Shown: piece by piece, positions 6,550 to 15,300 of the stretch | How the letters are laid out: every line of letters begins with the position of its first letter | Position numbering within the stretch: position 1 is the stretch's first letter | NCBI GenBank assembly: GCA_015229045.1 | Contig: JADGCJ010000054.1 | Span: 1 to 20,049 of the forward strand | Length of the DNA stretch: 20,049 bases | Reading direction: 5' to 3' | Source: Magnetococcales bacterium | Lineage (GTDB): Bacteria; Pseudomonadota; Magnetococcia; Magnetococcales; DC0425bin3 | Program-made: the position numbers and the translations under genes | The notes under the pieces: model-generated | The model's database searches: none | The model's input: only the letters and a program-made list of their open reading frames with translations | What the model was told of the DNA's origin: nothing

Positions 6550-8823
6550 ATGTCCTCTCCAGTCGGCAACATCAAAGAGACCCCCATCCGGACGGAGCTG
6601 GAGAACCGTTACCTCGCCTATGCCCTCTCCACCATCATCAGCCGCTCGTTGCCGGATGTCCGCGATGGCCTGAAGCCGGTCCATCGGCGCATTCTTTTTG
6701 CCATGCGCGCCCTGCATCTGGACCCGGGGTCCGGATTCAAGAAGTCGGCGCGTGTGGTGGGGGATGTGATCGGCAAGTTTCACCCGCATGGCGATCAGGC
6801 CGCCTACGAGGCCATGGTGCGCCTGGCGCAGGAGTTTGCCGTGCGTTATCCGCTGGTGGACGGTCAGGGCAATTTTGGCAACATCGACGGTGATGGGGCT
6901 GCGGCCATGCGCTATACCGAGGCGCGCCTGACGAAAGTGGCACAGTCTTTGCTTGAGGATTTGGACCAGGAGACCGTCGCCCTGGTTCCGACCTACGACG
7001 GTTCTCTGGAGGAGCCATCTGTCCTGCCGGCCCGGTTTCCCAACCTGCTGGCCAATGGCTCCACGGGGATTGCCGTCGGTATGTCGACATCGATCCCTCC
7101 GCACAACGTCGGAGAGATTCTGGCGGCGGCCTTGTTGCTGATCCGCAAGCCCGACGCCACGGTCGACGAGTTGGTCAGCTGTGTGCCTGGTCCGGATTTT
7201 CCTACGGGAGGCGTTTTGGTGTCGGACCGGGCTGAAATCCTGGAGACCTACCGGACGGGCCGGGGGACGCTCCGTCTGCGGGCGCGCTGGAGTGTCGAGA
7301 AATTGCAACGAGGTGGTTGGCGACTCGTGATCAGCGAAATTCCCTACCAGGTACCCAAGGCGCGTCTGATCGAGCGCATTGCCCAGTTGATCGTGGAGAA
7401 AAAGTCGCCATTTCTGGCCGACGTGCGCGACGAATCGGACGAACGGCTGCGTATCGTTCTGGAACCCAAGGTACGCACCATCGAACCGGAAAAGGTGATG
7501 GCTTACCTTTTCAAGAACACGGATCTGGAGGTGCGGGTCACAATCAACTTGAACGTGGTTACCGCCGAGGCCCGCCCCGAGGTTTTGGATCTCAAGGGGT
7601 TGTTGCGGGCATGGCTGGACCATCGGTTCCAGATCAACACGCGGCGCAGTCGCTACGAACTGGAACGGATTGGTCAGCGGTTGCACTTGTTGGCGGCTTT
7701 TTTGACGGTCCACCTCAACATTGATGCCGTCGTCGCCATCATCAAGGAGCATGACGAGCCTGCCCCGGTTCTCATGCAGCGTTTCAGTCTGGATGAGGAG
7801 CAGGCCGAGGCCATTCTGAATCTCAGGCTGCGCTCGCTGCGCCGCCTGGAGGAGATGGATATTCGCAAGGAGATTGCCGAGAAAGAGGCGCGGGCAGGGT
7901 TGCTGCGCGCCTTGCTGACGGACGATCAGCGCATGTGGCAGGCCGTTCAGCAGGAGGTTCAGAAGACGCGCAAGGAGTTTGCCGACCCAAGGCGCACCGA
8001 GCTGGGTGGGGTGCCTCCGGAGGTCGATCTGCGACCCGAGGATTTGATTCAGCGCGAACCACAGAGCGTCGTCCTGTCGCTCAAGGGATGGATCAAGACC
8101 TTGAAAGGGCACGATGCCGATCTTGGCAAGCAACGCTTCAAAGGGGATGACGAGCTGCTGATGCAGATCAATGCCTATTCCAACGATACGGTCACCTTTG
8201 TGGCCGGATCGGGGAAAATCTACTCGACCCTGGTGGACCGGCTGCCATCGGGGAAGGGGTTTGGCGACCCTTTGACCGTCATTTTCGAGATTGAAGGCGG
8301 GGATTCCATTCAGTGGGCCATGGTCGTCGAAGGTGACAAGGAGTATTTTGTCGCCACCCGGTTGGGGCAGGGGTTTCGCATCAAGGGGAGCGATTTTGTC
8401 GCCAACCAGAGGACGGGCAAACAGATTCTTTCCTTTGGCGAGGATGACCGGATCCATTCCGTTCGTCCTGTTCGGGGGAGTCGGGTAGGATCCATCTGTC
8501 GGGGGCGGCGCCTGCTGGTTTGCGACATTGACGAGTTTCCGCTTCTTTCCCGTGGCAAGGGAGTACGCATTCAGCGCCTGCAAAAAGGCGAGGAGCTGGT
8601 TGATGTCATGACCTTTTCACCCGAAGGTGGCTTGACTCTTGATTCTGGAAAACGCAGTCGCCAGTTTGTCGAACTGGAGAAGTGGTTTGGCCCAAGAGGT
8701 TCACGCGGGGGGATGTTGCCCCACGGTTTCCTGGGCGGAGCGGTGTTTCAGGGCAGTGGTGTCTCTCCCGAGCTTGCCCGAAAGGGCCAGACCGGGGATC
8801 TTGACCTCGAGGAAGATGCCTGA
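6550..8823 (+). CDS. parC: DNA topoisomerase IV subunit A
   Basis: ParC is the DNA cleavage and rejoining subunit of topoisomerase IV, which decatenates daughter chromosomes together with ParE (not in this window). The 757 residues match the usual length. The N-terminal winged-helix breakage domain carries the catalytic pair R121-Y122 ([11 protein letters not shown]), preceded by GKFHPHGD and followed by the tower and coiled-coil regions (about 150-490). The C-terminal third (about 500-757) is a degenerate beta-pinwheel. It lacks the GyrA-box (QRRGGKG) signature of GyrA, which supports ParC over GyrA. The residue at the quinolone-determining serine position is Gln83 ([11 protein letters not shown]), a natural variant type. 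GGAAG lies 4 nt before the ATG. It is plausibly co-transcribed with recA, 133 nt upstream. Confidence 0.94.
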   Translation: MSSPVGNIKETPIRTELENRYLAYALSTIISRSLPDVRDGLKPVHRRILFAMRALHLDPGSGFKKSARVVGDVIGKFHPHGDQAAYEAMVRLAQEFAVRYPLVDGQGNFGNIDGDGAAAMRYTEARLTKVAQSLLEDLDQETVALVPTYDGSLEEPSVLPARFPNLLANGSTGIAVGMSTSIPPHNVGEILAAALLLIRKPDATVDELVSCVPGPDFPTGGVLVSDRAEILETYRTGRGTLRLRARWSVEKLQRGGWRLVISEIPYQVPKARLIERIAQLIVEKKSPFLADVRDESDERLRIVLEPKVRTIEPEKVMAYLFKNTDLEVRVTINLNVVTAEARPEVLDLKGLLRAWLDHRFQINTRRSRYELERIGQRLHLLAAFLTVHLNIDAVVAIIKEHDEPAPVLMQRFSLDEEQAEAILNLRLRSLRRLEEMDIRKEIAEKEARAGLLRALLTDDQRMWQAVQQEVQKTRKEFADPRRTELGGVPPEVDLRPEDLIQREPQSVVLSLKGWIKTLKGHDADLGKQRFKGDDELLMQINAYSNDTVTFVAGSGKIYSTLVDRLPSGKGFGDPLTVIFEIEGGDSIQWAMVVEGDKEYFVATRLGQGFRIKGSDFVANQRTGKQILSFGEDDRIHSVRPVRGSRVGSICRGRRLLVCDIDEFPLLSRGKGVRIQRLQKGEELVDVMTFSPEGGLTLDSGKRSRQFVELEKWFGPRGSRGGMLPHGFLGGAVFQGSGVSPELARKGQTGDLDLEEDA

Positions 8824-8858
8824 AACATAATTTTATGACATCGAGGAATTGTTTTCGA

Positions 8859-8888
8859 TTGACACGGAGTGGTGACTTTGGCTATGGT
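8859..8888 (+). promoter_or_regulatory. Candidate sigma-70 promoter P1 upstream of the lipoprotein gene
   Basis: A perfect -35 TTGACA is followed by 18 nt and TATGGT in the context GGCTATGGTGCGG, which resembles alphaproteobacterial housekeeping promoters. It lies 36 nt after the parC stop and would give a leader of about 200 nt to the lipoprotein gene at 9091. Confidence 0.5.
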
Positions 8889-8934
8889 GCGGGCTGTTGC
8901 GGAGCTGCTGGACTGAGAGAATGGAATGGCAGGG

Positions 8935-8962
8935 TTGTTTTTTTTGGAAATTGGCGTATACT
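8935..8962 (+). promoter_or_regulatory. Candidate sigma-70 promoter P2 upstream of the lipoprotein gene
   Basis: TTGTTT, a 16-nt T-rich spacer and TATACT (five of six) lie 128 nt before the ATG at 9091. The -10 is good and the -35 is poor. Transcription would begin about 20 nt before the palindrome at 8992-9005. Confidence 0.4.
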
Positions 8963-8991
8963 GGTCCGCATTTAGAAGCCGCCACAAACAA

Positions 8992-9005
8992 GGTCAACGT
9001 TGACC
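8992..9005. promoter_or_regulatory. Perfect 14-bp palindrome, operator candidate
   Basis: GGTCAACGTTGACC is its own reverse complement without a spacer. It sits in the expected leader of the lipoprotein gene, just downstream of candidate promoter P2. This is a typical place for a dimeric repressor to bind. With no loop it is a poor RNA hairpin, so a DNA-binding role is more likely. The cognate regulator is not in the window. Confidence 0.45.
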
Positions 9006-9090
9006 ACATGGGCTTCCACCCTTTCCCTTGGCGACCTATCTCTCCAAGGACGGGATCAACCTGATTTAATGATTGTGAGGAGTTTAAGAC

Positions 9091-10974
9091 ATGAAGCAGT
9101 GGGGGATGAAAACATTGGCCACAAAGAGCTCTTTGCTCGCACTGGCAGGAATCTTTGCCGCAGGAGTCATTGCTTGCGGTGACGGCGGCGGCACACCCAT
9201 CGCCACGAGCACGGGCAACAGCACGGTGTCCGGTTCCGCGATCAAAGGTCCGTTGACCGGATCGACGATCACCTACAACGGTACTGTGCAGACCGGCAAG
9301 AGTACGAGCAAGGCTGCGTACACCTTCACCACAACCCTGCCGTCATCGACGACCGTTTATCCGCTCGTTTTCAGTGGTGGTACCGACGACGTGACCGGGA
9401 CGACCCCGATCATGGATCTGACCACCCTGGTGACCAGCTCGACCACCACCCTCAATGCCAACGCCATCACGACCATGATTGCCGCCGCTGCGCAGGCGAA
9501 CGTGGGAGCGGGCGGGGTCATCACCACCGCGACCATCAGCACCGTCAAAGACATCGTCATCAAGACCTTCGGTTTCGGTGTTGACGGCGTCGTCAGTGGC
9601 GCATCGTCGTTCGATCCCTTCGGAACGTCGACGTCCGGTTTGACAGCCCAGCAGGCGGGTGAGTATGCCCTGGCCCTGGAAGCCTCCGGCGAAATGCTGC
9701 GTCGCATCATGGTGTCCAACAGTGCGTGGAGCATGGCGAATGTCATCTCCATGCTGGGTACCGAGTTGAAGACGGGTGCCATTCCTGCCTCGGCAACGAA
9801 TGCGGCCTTCTTCAATGCCGTTTACCTGGCTTCGGCCGCCATCTCCAACGAGGTGGTCAATCGCTCCCTGGTTGTGGGCGCCACCGGCATCTCCCTGACC
9901 ACCGTCTCTGCGGCTTACGGCACGTTGTTCGGCTCGAGCGCTCCTCTTCTGACCTCCGCGCTGGCTTCGACTTCGGCCCTTCTCGCTGCCCAGGTGAAAC
10001 AGCTTTGGAACGCCGCAGGTGCCTTGTTGACGGCTTCCGGTAACACGGCTGCCGCCAATGCGTACATTGCCGCAGCGCTTGCCGTTTCCAGCACCTCTGC
10101 CCTTTCCGCCTTGCAGACGCAGATCACGAGCACCATCGGCTCCAACACATCGGCGCTTGCTTCCTCCGTCATTGCCACGATCGCTACCCAGTCTTCGTCG
10201 GCCGCCTCTGCCGCTGCCTCTGCCGCTGCCTCCGCTGTCACCAAAGCCAGCACTGTCATGATCAGCGGCAGCACCAGTGGTTCGCCCTCGGTCACCGACT
10301 ACGGTCAGACCTCCGCCTATGCTCTGACCTCTGGTGGTTTGTCTGCCGGGTCGACGACGGGTGCTCCTCAGGTTCTGACTCTGAACCTGGCTTCCACCAC
10401 GGGCACGATCAGTGCTTCAAACCTGAATGCCGTCATGGCTGGCACGTCCGGCGCTGTTGATCCCACGATCAACTTCACGCTGTCCAATGTGCCCACCACC
10501 ACGGGTACCGCCACTGTCACGTTGCTGTTGAAAGATGGCTCCTCCGCGACCCGGAACACCGGCGAGCGCTACCTCAGCGTGACCTACAAGATGAATTACA
10601 GCGGCGATGGCAGCAAGTTGACGCTCTCTTTGCCGGCTTCCGGAACGGCTGCGGTGACCTACTACCAAGTTGCCTCCACCTCGGCTTCGAGTGTCACCTT
10701 GACGAATTCGGTTCTTGATCAGATGGTTGTCTCCAGCACCGGCGTCAGCGGCAGCCAGACTGGTTCCACCGTCAAAGCCAAGGTTCTCAGCCTCTTCGCC
10801 AACTCCACGTTCAGCTCGATCTTGAACTCTGGTGCTTCCGCAGCAGGTTCGTACTTCTACCAGATCAAGGTTGACGGTCTTCCCTTGGGTTGGGATACCA
10901 ATGCCAACGCCTCTCTGGTCGACACCGGCGATGGCGTGATCAACACGATTCAGGGAACCTTCACTGTCAAGTGA
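9091..10974 (+). CDS. Large Ser/Thr/Ala-rich lipoprotein of unknown function
   Basis: This 627-residue protein has a lipoprotein signal (positive residues, hydrophobic core, lipobox VIAC with C29 as the lipidated residue) followed by a glycine-rich tether. The first mature segment (about 45-75) has the pattern GSAIKGPLTGSTITYNG, which resembles the carboxypeptidase-regulatory-like beta domain that often opens secreted lipoproteins. The middle (about 130-400) is alanine/serine-rich and probably helical, including a short Ala/Ser repeat at about 371-382. The last 200 residues alternate Thr, Ser and Gly in a beta-strand-like pattern and end in a region rich in Asp and Asn. No cysteine other than C29 was seen, and no catalytic motif. 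GAGGAG lies 8 nt before the ATG, a strong site, and a perfect terminator follows the stop, so it is probably an abundant single-gene transcript. Function is unknown. Confidence 0.85.
   Translation: MKQWGMKTLATKSSLLALAGIFAAGVIACGDGGGTPIATSTGNSTVSGSAIKGPLTGSTITYNGTVQTGKSTSKAAYTFTTTLPSSTTVYPLVFSGGTDDVTGTTPIMDLTTLVTSSTTTLNANAITTMIAAAAQANVGAGGVITTATISTVKDIVIKTFGFGVDGVVSGASSFDPFGTSTSGLTAQQAGEYALALEASGEMLRRIMVSNSAWSMANVISMLGTELKTGAIPASATNAAFFNAVYLASAAISNEVVNRSLVVGATGISLTTVSAAYGTLFGSSAPLLTSALASTSALLAAQVKQLWNAAGALLTASGNTAAANAYIAAALAVSSTSALSALQTQITSTIGSNTSALASSVIATIATQSSSAASAAASAAASAVTKASTVMISGSTSGSPSVTDYGQTSAYALTSGGLSAGSTTGAPQVLTLNLASTTGTISASNLNAVMAGTSGAVDPTINFTLSNVPTTTGTATVTLLLKDGSSATRNTGERYLSVTYKMNYSGDGSKLTLSLPASGTAAVTYYQVASTSASSVTLTNSVLDQMVVSSTGVSGSQTGSTVKAKVLSLFANSTFSSILNSGASAAGSYFYQIKVDGLPLGWDTNANASLVDTGDGVINTIQGTFTVK
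10201..10236 (+). repeat. Three 12-bp in-frame repeats (Ala-Ala-Ser-Ala)
   Basis: Three near-identical 12-bp units (GCCGCCTCTGCC, GCTGCCTCTGCC, GCTGCCTCCGCT) encode a short Ala/Ser array inside the lipoprotein gene. The unit length keeps the frame, so copy number could vary without breaking the gene. Confidence 0.6.
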
Positions 10975-11000
10975 TTCCTGCCGGGCCGGTTTGATCTCTC

Positions 11001-11033
11001 AAAGGAGTGTGCATCTTTGCACACTCCTTTTTT
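11001..11033 (+). terminator. Intrinsic terminator after the lipoprotein gene
   Basis: A perfect 13-bp stem (AAAGGAGTGTGCA pairing with TGCACACTCCTTT) with a TCTT loop ends in a run of six T residues, 26 nt after the stop codon. It should separate the lipoprotein transcript from the beta-barrel gene downstream. Confidence 0.93.
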
Positions 11034-11124
11034 CTTTAACAAAAAAGTATCGGTTGACGTGACCACGCTTGAATGGTTTGAAATTATGCCACCCACAAGA
11101 GGGTTGTTGATTTTACGAACAGGA

Positions 11125-12234
11125 ATGAATCCTTTCCGGCTTCCCCGGGGGGTGGCTTTTTTCATGTTCGTTTGGGTGAGCGTTGGCTCCTCCCTGTTGG
11201 CTGTTGGGGCGCCACTGGACGAGTTTTTGACCGCACAGCGTGGTTACGCGCCCTGGCATGGCGAGTTTGAACTCAGCCTGGACCTGATGAACGGGACAGT
11301 CGACTTTGCTGATGTTCGGGGAGGAACCGATTATGCCGGTACCAGTGTGGGTGACTACAAGGGAGGGCACCTCTCCGCCGGCATAGCGTTGACGCGACGC
11401 CTTTGGTTGGAAGGCTCTCTCTGGAATCGGGTTTTGCAAACCTCACAAGAGTCGATGAGTGTGTACAGTTGGCAGGGGGCCGCACAGTACCAGATGACCG
11501 TCAATCTGGGTTATCTGCCGGCTTTGGCCCTCCGGTTCAGTGAATGGGGAAACTGGGCAAAAGAGGCCAACAAAAACACCTCCTTCTCCCTGGGAAACAT
11601 TACGGCCAGTGGTGTCAATGTCACCAGTCCGGATGACGAACAGATGCAACTGGATTTGATCGGCACCTGGAATGTAAGCGAAAAAGATTCGTTTTCTTTG
11701 TTTGTCGGGGCCGGGACCAGTGAAGTCGGATTCAAGGATCTTATCGCCAACATGGGAAAGGGGTGCCAGTATAAAATAGGCTCTCCCTCGCAATACGAAA
11801 TTACGGGCCAATTGGTTTCTGGAGCCGAGAAAGATTGTCAGGTTCTGTCTTTCGATCTGACGAGCGCGACGCCTAAATACCCTGGCACAGACATGTTCCA
11901 AATAAAGTATGAGGCGACTTATCAGCATATTGGTGGCATGTATCAGTGGTTCAACGATGCCTGGCGGTTTCGTTTGGGTACAAGATACGAGAAGGTCAAT
12001 CGCAGCATGGACGACTATCTGCGGGATGCTGGCCTTCCCTACTTTGATTCCAACATGATCGTGACATCTGAAATTGGATATAAACCATTCAAGAGTTATG
12101 CCTTTTTCCTCAGGGCCCAGGTGATGAATCATCAGCTTCTGGGTGATATTCCATTTTCATACAACAGGTTTACCTCGTCCAAATTTGACCATCAGTATGG
12201 TCTGCTGAGTTTTGGTATCCAGGGAGGATTCTGA
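11125..12234 (+). CDS. Predicted outer-membrane beta-barrel protein
   Basis: I do not recognise a named family. From the ATG at 11125 the protein has 369 residues. It begins with a signal peptide (basic MNPFRLPRG, hydrophobic core, probable cleavage near AVGA). The rest alternates hydrophobic and polar residues in short amphipathic strands, is rich in Tyr, Trp, Gly and Asn, and ends in a terminal Phe (FGIQGGF), the usual outer-membrane barrel ending. Two cysteines, C214 and C238, could form a disulphide in an external loop. The frame is open further upstream to 11017, but that start lies inside the terminator hairpin and is rejected. AGGA abuts the chosen ATG, so the exact start is uncertain; the ATG at 11164, with a G-rich site, is an alternative. 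It lies 86 nt before the SLBB export gene and may work with it. Confidence 0.72.
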   Translation: MNPFRLPRGVAFFMFVWVSVGSSLLAVGAPLDEFLTAQRGYAPWHGEFELSLDLMNGTVDFADVRGGTDYAGTSVGDYKGGHLSAGIALTRRLWLEGSLWNRVLQTSQESMSVYSWQGAAQYQMTVNLGYLPALALRFSEWGNWAKEANKNTSFSLGNITASGVNVTSPDDEQMQLDLIGTWNVSEKDSFSLFVGAGTSEVGFKDLIANMGKGCQYKIGSPSQYEITGQLVSGAEKDCQVLSFDLTSATPKYPGTDMFQIKYEATYQHIGGMYQWFNDAWRFRLGTRYEKVNRSMDDYLRDAGLPYFDSNMIVTSEIGYKPFKSYAFFLRAQVMNHQLLGDIPFSYNRFTSSKFDHQYGLLSFGIQGGF

Positions 12235-12320
12235 GGAGTCCGTGAAAAAGAAAACCTTGGCAGGTGGAGATCTCCCTGGTACGATCCAGGGTTTGGTCCC
12301 AATAAAGAGAATGGTTCAGC

Positions 12321-15300
12321 ATGCACGGTAGATTTCGTCGAATCATCCTGGTGGCAGTTGCCCTGACCGCCATCTTTTCCCCGGGGAAAATGGCGGCCGA
12401 GGATCTCGGGGGAAACGAAAATTTACTGGGAATTCTGAAAGCGAACCAGAAAAAGTCCGACTTGCTCGGAACCTCCTCCTCCTCGGGGGGGGGATCGTTC
12501 AACTCCGGTGCGGAGCTGAACGAGAATCAGCAGATCCCCAATGCTGACCAGATCAGAGATCTCCAAAACAAAAAGGGAGCGTCGCAACCGGAAACCCCCT
12601 TGAACAGGGTCCATCCGGCGCGCCTGCCCGTTCCGGAGCCCAGCCCTGTTTCCCGACAGACCAGGCAGGATGGAAAACGTCAGATCGACCAGGCCCGGGA
12701 AATGGGTCGGGAAGTGGTGCGGGACGGGGTACGGGATGGTGTGCGGGATGGTATGCGGGATGGCAATGTCCGGGATCCCAATTTGCCGTTGCCGCTCAAA
12801 CAGTTCGGCTATGATCTGTTTGATGGGGTGCCGTCGACGTTTGCCCCTGTCACCAATGTTCCCATCCCTGCCGACTACGTGGTTGGGCCCGGTGACTCGG
12901 TCCAGGTGCAATTGACGGGGAAAGAGTTCAAGAATTTCAACGTCAAGGTCAACCGCGATGGCATGATCGATTTTCCGGGTATCGGCCTCGTGCCCGTGGC
13001 GGGTGTCTCCTTCCTCGAACTGAAGGGGTTGTTGGCAGAACGGGTTAAAGCTCAATTGATCGGGCTGGAGTTGTCGCATCTCACCTTGGGTTCGTTGCGT
13101 TCCATCCGTGTGTTCATTCTCGGCGATGTGCGGCGCCCCGGCGCTTTTACGGTCGGTGCCCTCTCCACCATGATCAACGCCCTGTTTGCCAGCGGTGGCG
13201 TGACACCCATGGGATCGCTGCGCCAGATCCAACTGAAACGGGGAGACCGGGTCATTGCCACCCTGGATCTCTACGACCTGCTGCTGCGGGGAGATACCAG
13301 CGGCGACACAAGATTGCAGGACGGAGACGTGCTGTTTGTCTCGTCGATTGGCGCAACGGTCGGGGTCGAGGGAGATGTCCATCACCCAGGTATCTTTGAA
13401 TTGAAAGATGAAAAAACCGTCCAGGAAGTGCTGAAGATGGCCGGTGGACTGCTCCCGTCCGCTTTCAAAAAAGGGATCCAACTGGAGCGAATCCAGGAGG
13501 GTAAGGGTCGCCAGATCGTCGCCCTTGACCTCAGCCGGAATGCCCTGACCAAAACCCGGGTACAGAATGGCGATACCATCCGCATCCAGTCTGTCCTGGA
13601 AAAAATGGACGATGTGGTCGTGCTTTCCGGCCATGTGGAGCGCCCAGGGCCCTACCAGTGGCGGCAAGGATTGCGCTTGACCGATGTCGTCCCCTCCACG
13701 CGGGCCTTGCAGGAAAACCCCGACCTCGGCTACGTCCTGGTCCGACGCGAAATGGATGGCGGGCATCGCTGGAGATTCATCACCACCCGTCTGGACCAGC
13801 CCTTCGCCAATCCAGCCTCCTCCTACAATACCCTGCTCCAGCCCCGCGATGAGATCCTGGTCCTGGGACTCAACGAAAACCGGGCAAAAACCCTGGAACC
13901 GTGGATTACGGAACTTCGTCGCCAAACCCCGTCCAACCAGTTGGAACCTGTCATCGCCGTCGTGGGTAATGTACGTTACCCGGGCATCTATCCCTACTCG
14001 CAGGGCATGCGTCTTTCGGAAACCATCCGCTCCGCCGCCGAAACTTTGCCCGGAACCGATCTGGATTACGCCCTCCTGATCCGCGTCCTGGACAAAGATG
14101 GTCGTATCGCTCCCTTTTCGGTTCGCTTGAGAGATCTTCTCGGCAACGAAGGTTCACCCAGCGACGTGCTGGTCCGTCCGGAAGACAAGCTGCTCGTGTT
14201 TGCCAGCAGCAACTACTTTGAAAATCATGTACGTGGTCAAAGCCGCAGAGGTCTTTTCTTCCGTGACCTCAAAACTGCTGGTCAGGGCGAGGGACCTGAC
14301 CGCAGGGTCGAAAAAGATCCAAGACAGGGGCCCTTCTCCGGGTCGGCCGATGTGGCTGCTGAACGGGTGGAAGATTTTTACGCAAACAAGGATTTGCCCA
14401 GGAGCGAGACAGATCGTGCCGGGTTTGCCAGGCGGGGTGGTTTGCAGAGCCGAAACCTTGGCGGTACTCTGGACCGCGAAGGTTCGTTGGATGAGCAACG
14501 GCTGTCGCGACAAGGAAAAGGGTTGGGGGCAGCAGAGTCGACTGAAACGGAGGCTGAAACGCCCGACGAGCAGTTCGTTTTTGGGCAGTTCAACCAACGC
14601 GAACGCTTCAAACGGTTCCGGAAGGAAGTGGTCAATCTGCCGGCGTTCATGACTGGTACACCCACCAGGGAAGATGCCGACCTGCCGACCTGGGGCAGCT
14701 CCATTGCGCAGTCCAAAGAGGAAAAAGGCAAGTTCTCTTTTCTCAAGATTCCGACCAACTCTCCGGAATTGGCCGACCACTTTTACAACTGGTCGCAGCG
14801 AACTCGTGAAGGCTTGTTGAGGCCCGTTCTGGATCAGCTCCAGGCGCAGGCTACCTCCTCCCAGCCGTCGCGTATTGTTGCGGTATCGGGTATGGTCCGC
14901 TTTCCAGGACGCTATCCTCTGGAAGATGGCATGCACATCAGTGACTTGATTCGCGCCGGAGGCTGGATGGCGGAACCGGCCTACTCCCTGGAAGCGGAAA
15001 TGACGCGATTTTATCTGGCTGACAGCAGAAGCAGGGAGATGCAACACCTGAAAGTTGCCCTGAACGATGTGATGTCCGGCAATCTCTCGGCTGATCTGGA
15101 TCTGCGGCCTTATGATACCCTGACCATCAAGCCGATTCCCAACTGGTCGGATACCGTGCAGCAGGTCTCCATCCGGGGGGAGGTTCGCTTCCCCGGTATC
15201 TACCCGGTGAGGAAGGGGGAGACCCTCAAACAGTTGATCGAGCGTGCCGGCAATTTGACCGAGTTTGCCTTTCCGGAAGGGGCCATATTCCTGCGTGAGG

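Noticed and set aside
5001..6587. Long minus-strand open frame (528 codons) opposite recA
   Set aside because: It is the reverse-strand shadow of recA, whose protein is unmistakable. Its translation is His/Gln/Leu-rich without motifs. Only the 5' leader portion before pilT was kept as a separate weak observation.
6136..8583. Very long minus-strand open frame (815 codons) opposite parC
   Set aside because: It lies opposite parC and the recA end, has no domain or ribosome site, and arises from the GC-rich codon bias of parC.
11017..11124. N-terminal extension of the beta-barrel gene to 11017
   Set aside because: That ATG lies in the loop and stem of the intrinsic terminator, and the extension would place about 36 residues ahead of the signal peptide.
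12274..12291. CCCTGG/CCAGGG hairpin between the beta-barrel and SLBB genes
   Set aside because: The stem is 6 bp with no T run after it, so it is not convincing as a terminator. Read-through into the SLBB gene is likely.
12423..13925. 500-codon minus-strand open frame inside the SLBB gene
   Set aside because: It is a shadow of the SLBB coding strand with no recognisable motif. The same applies to 14154-15383.
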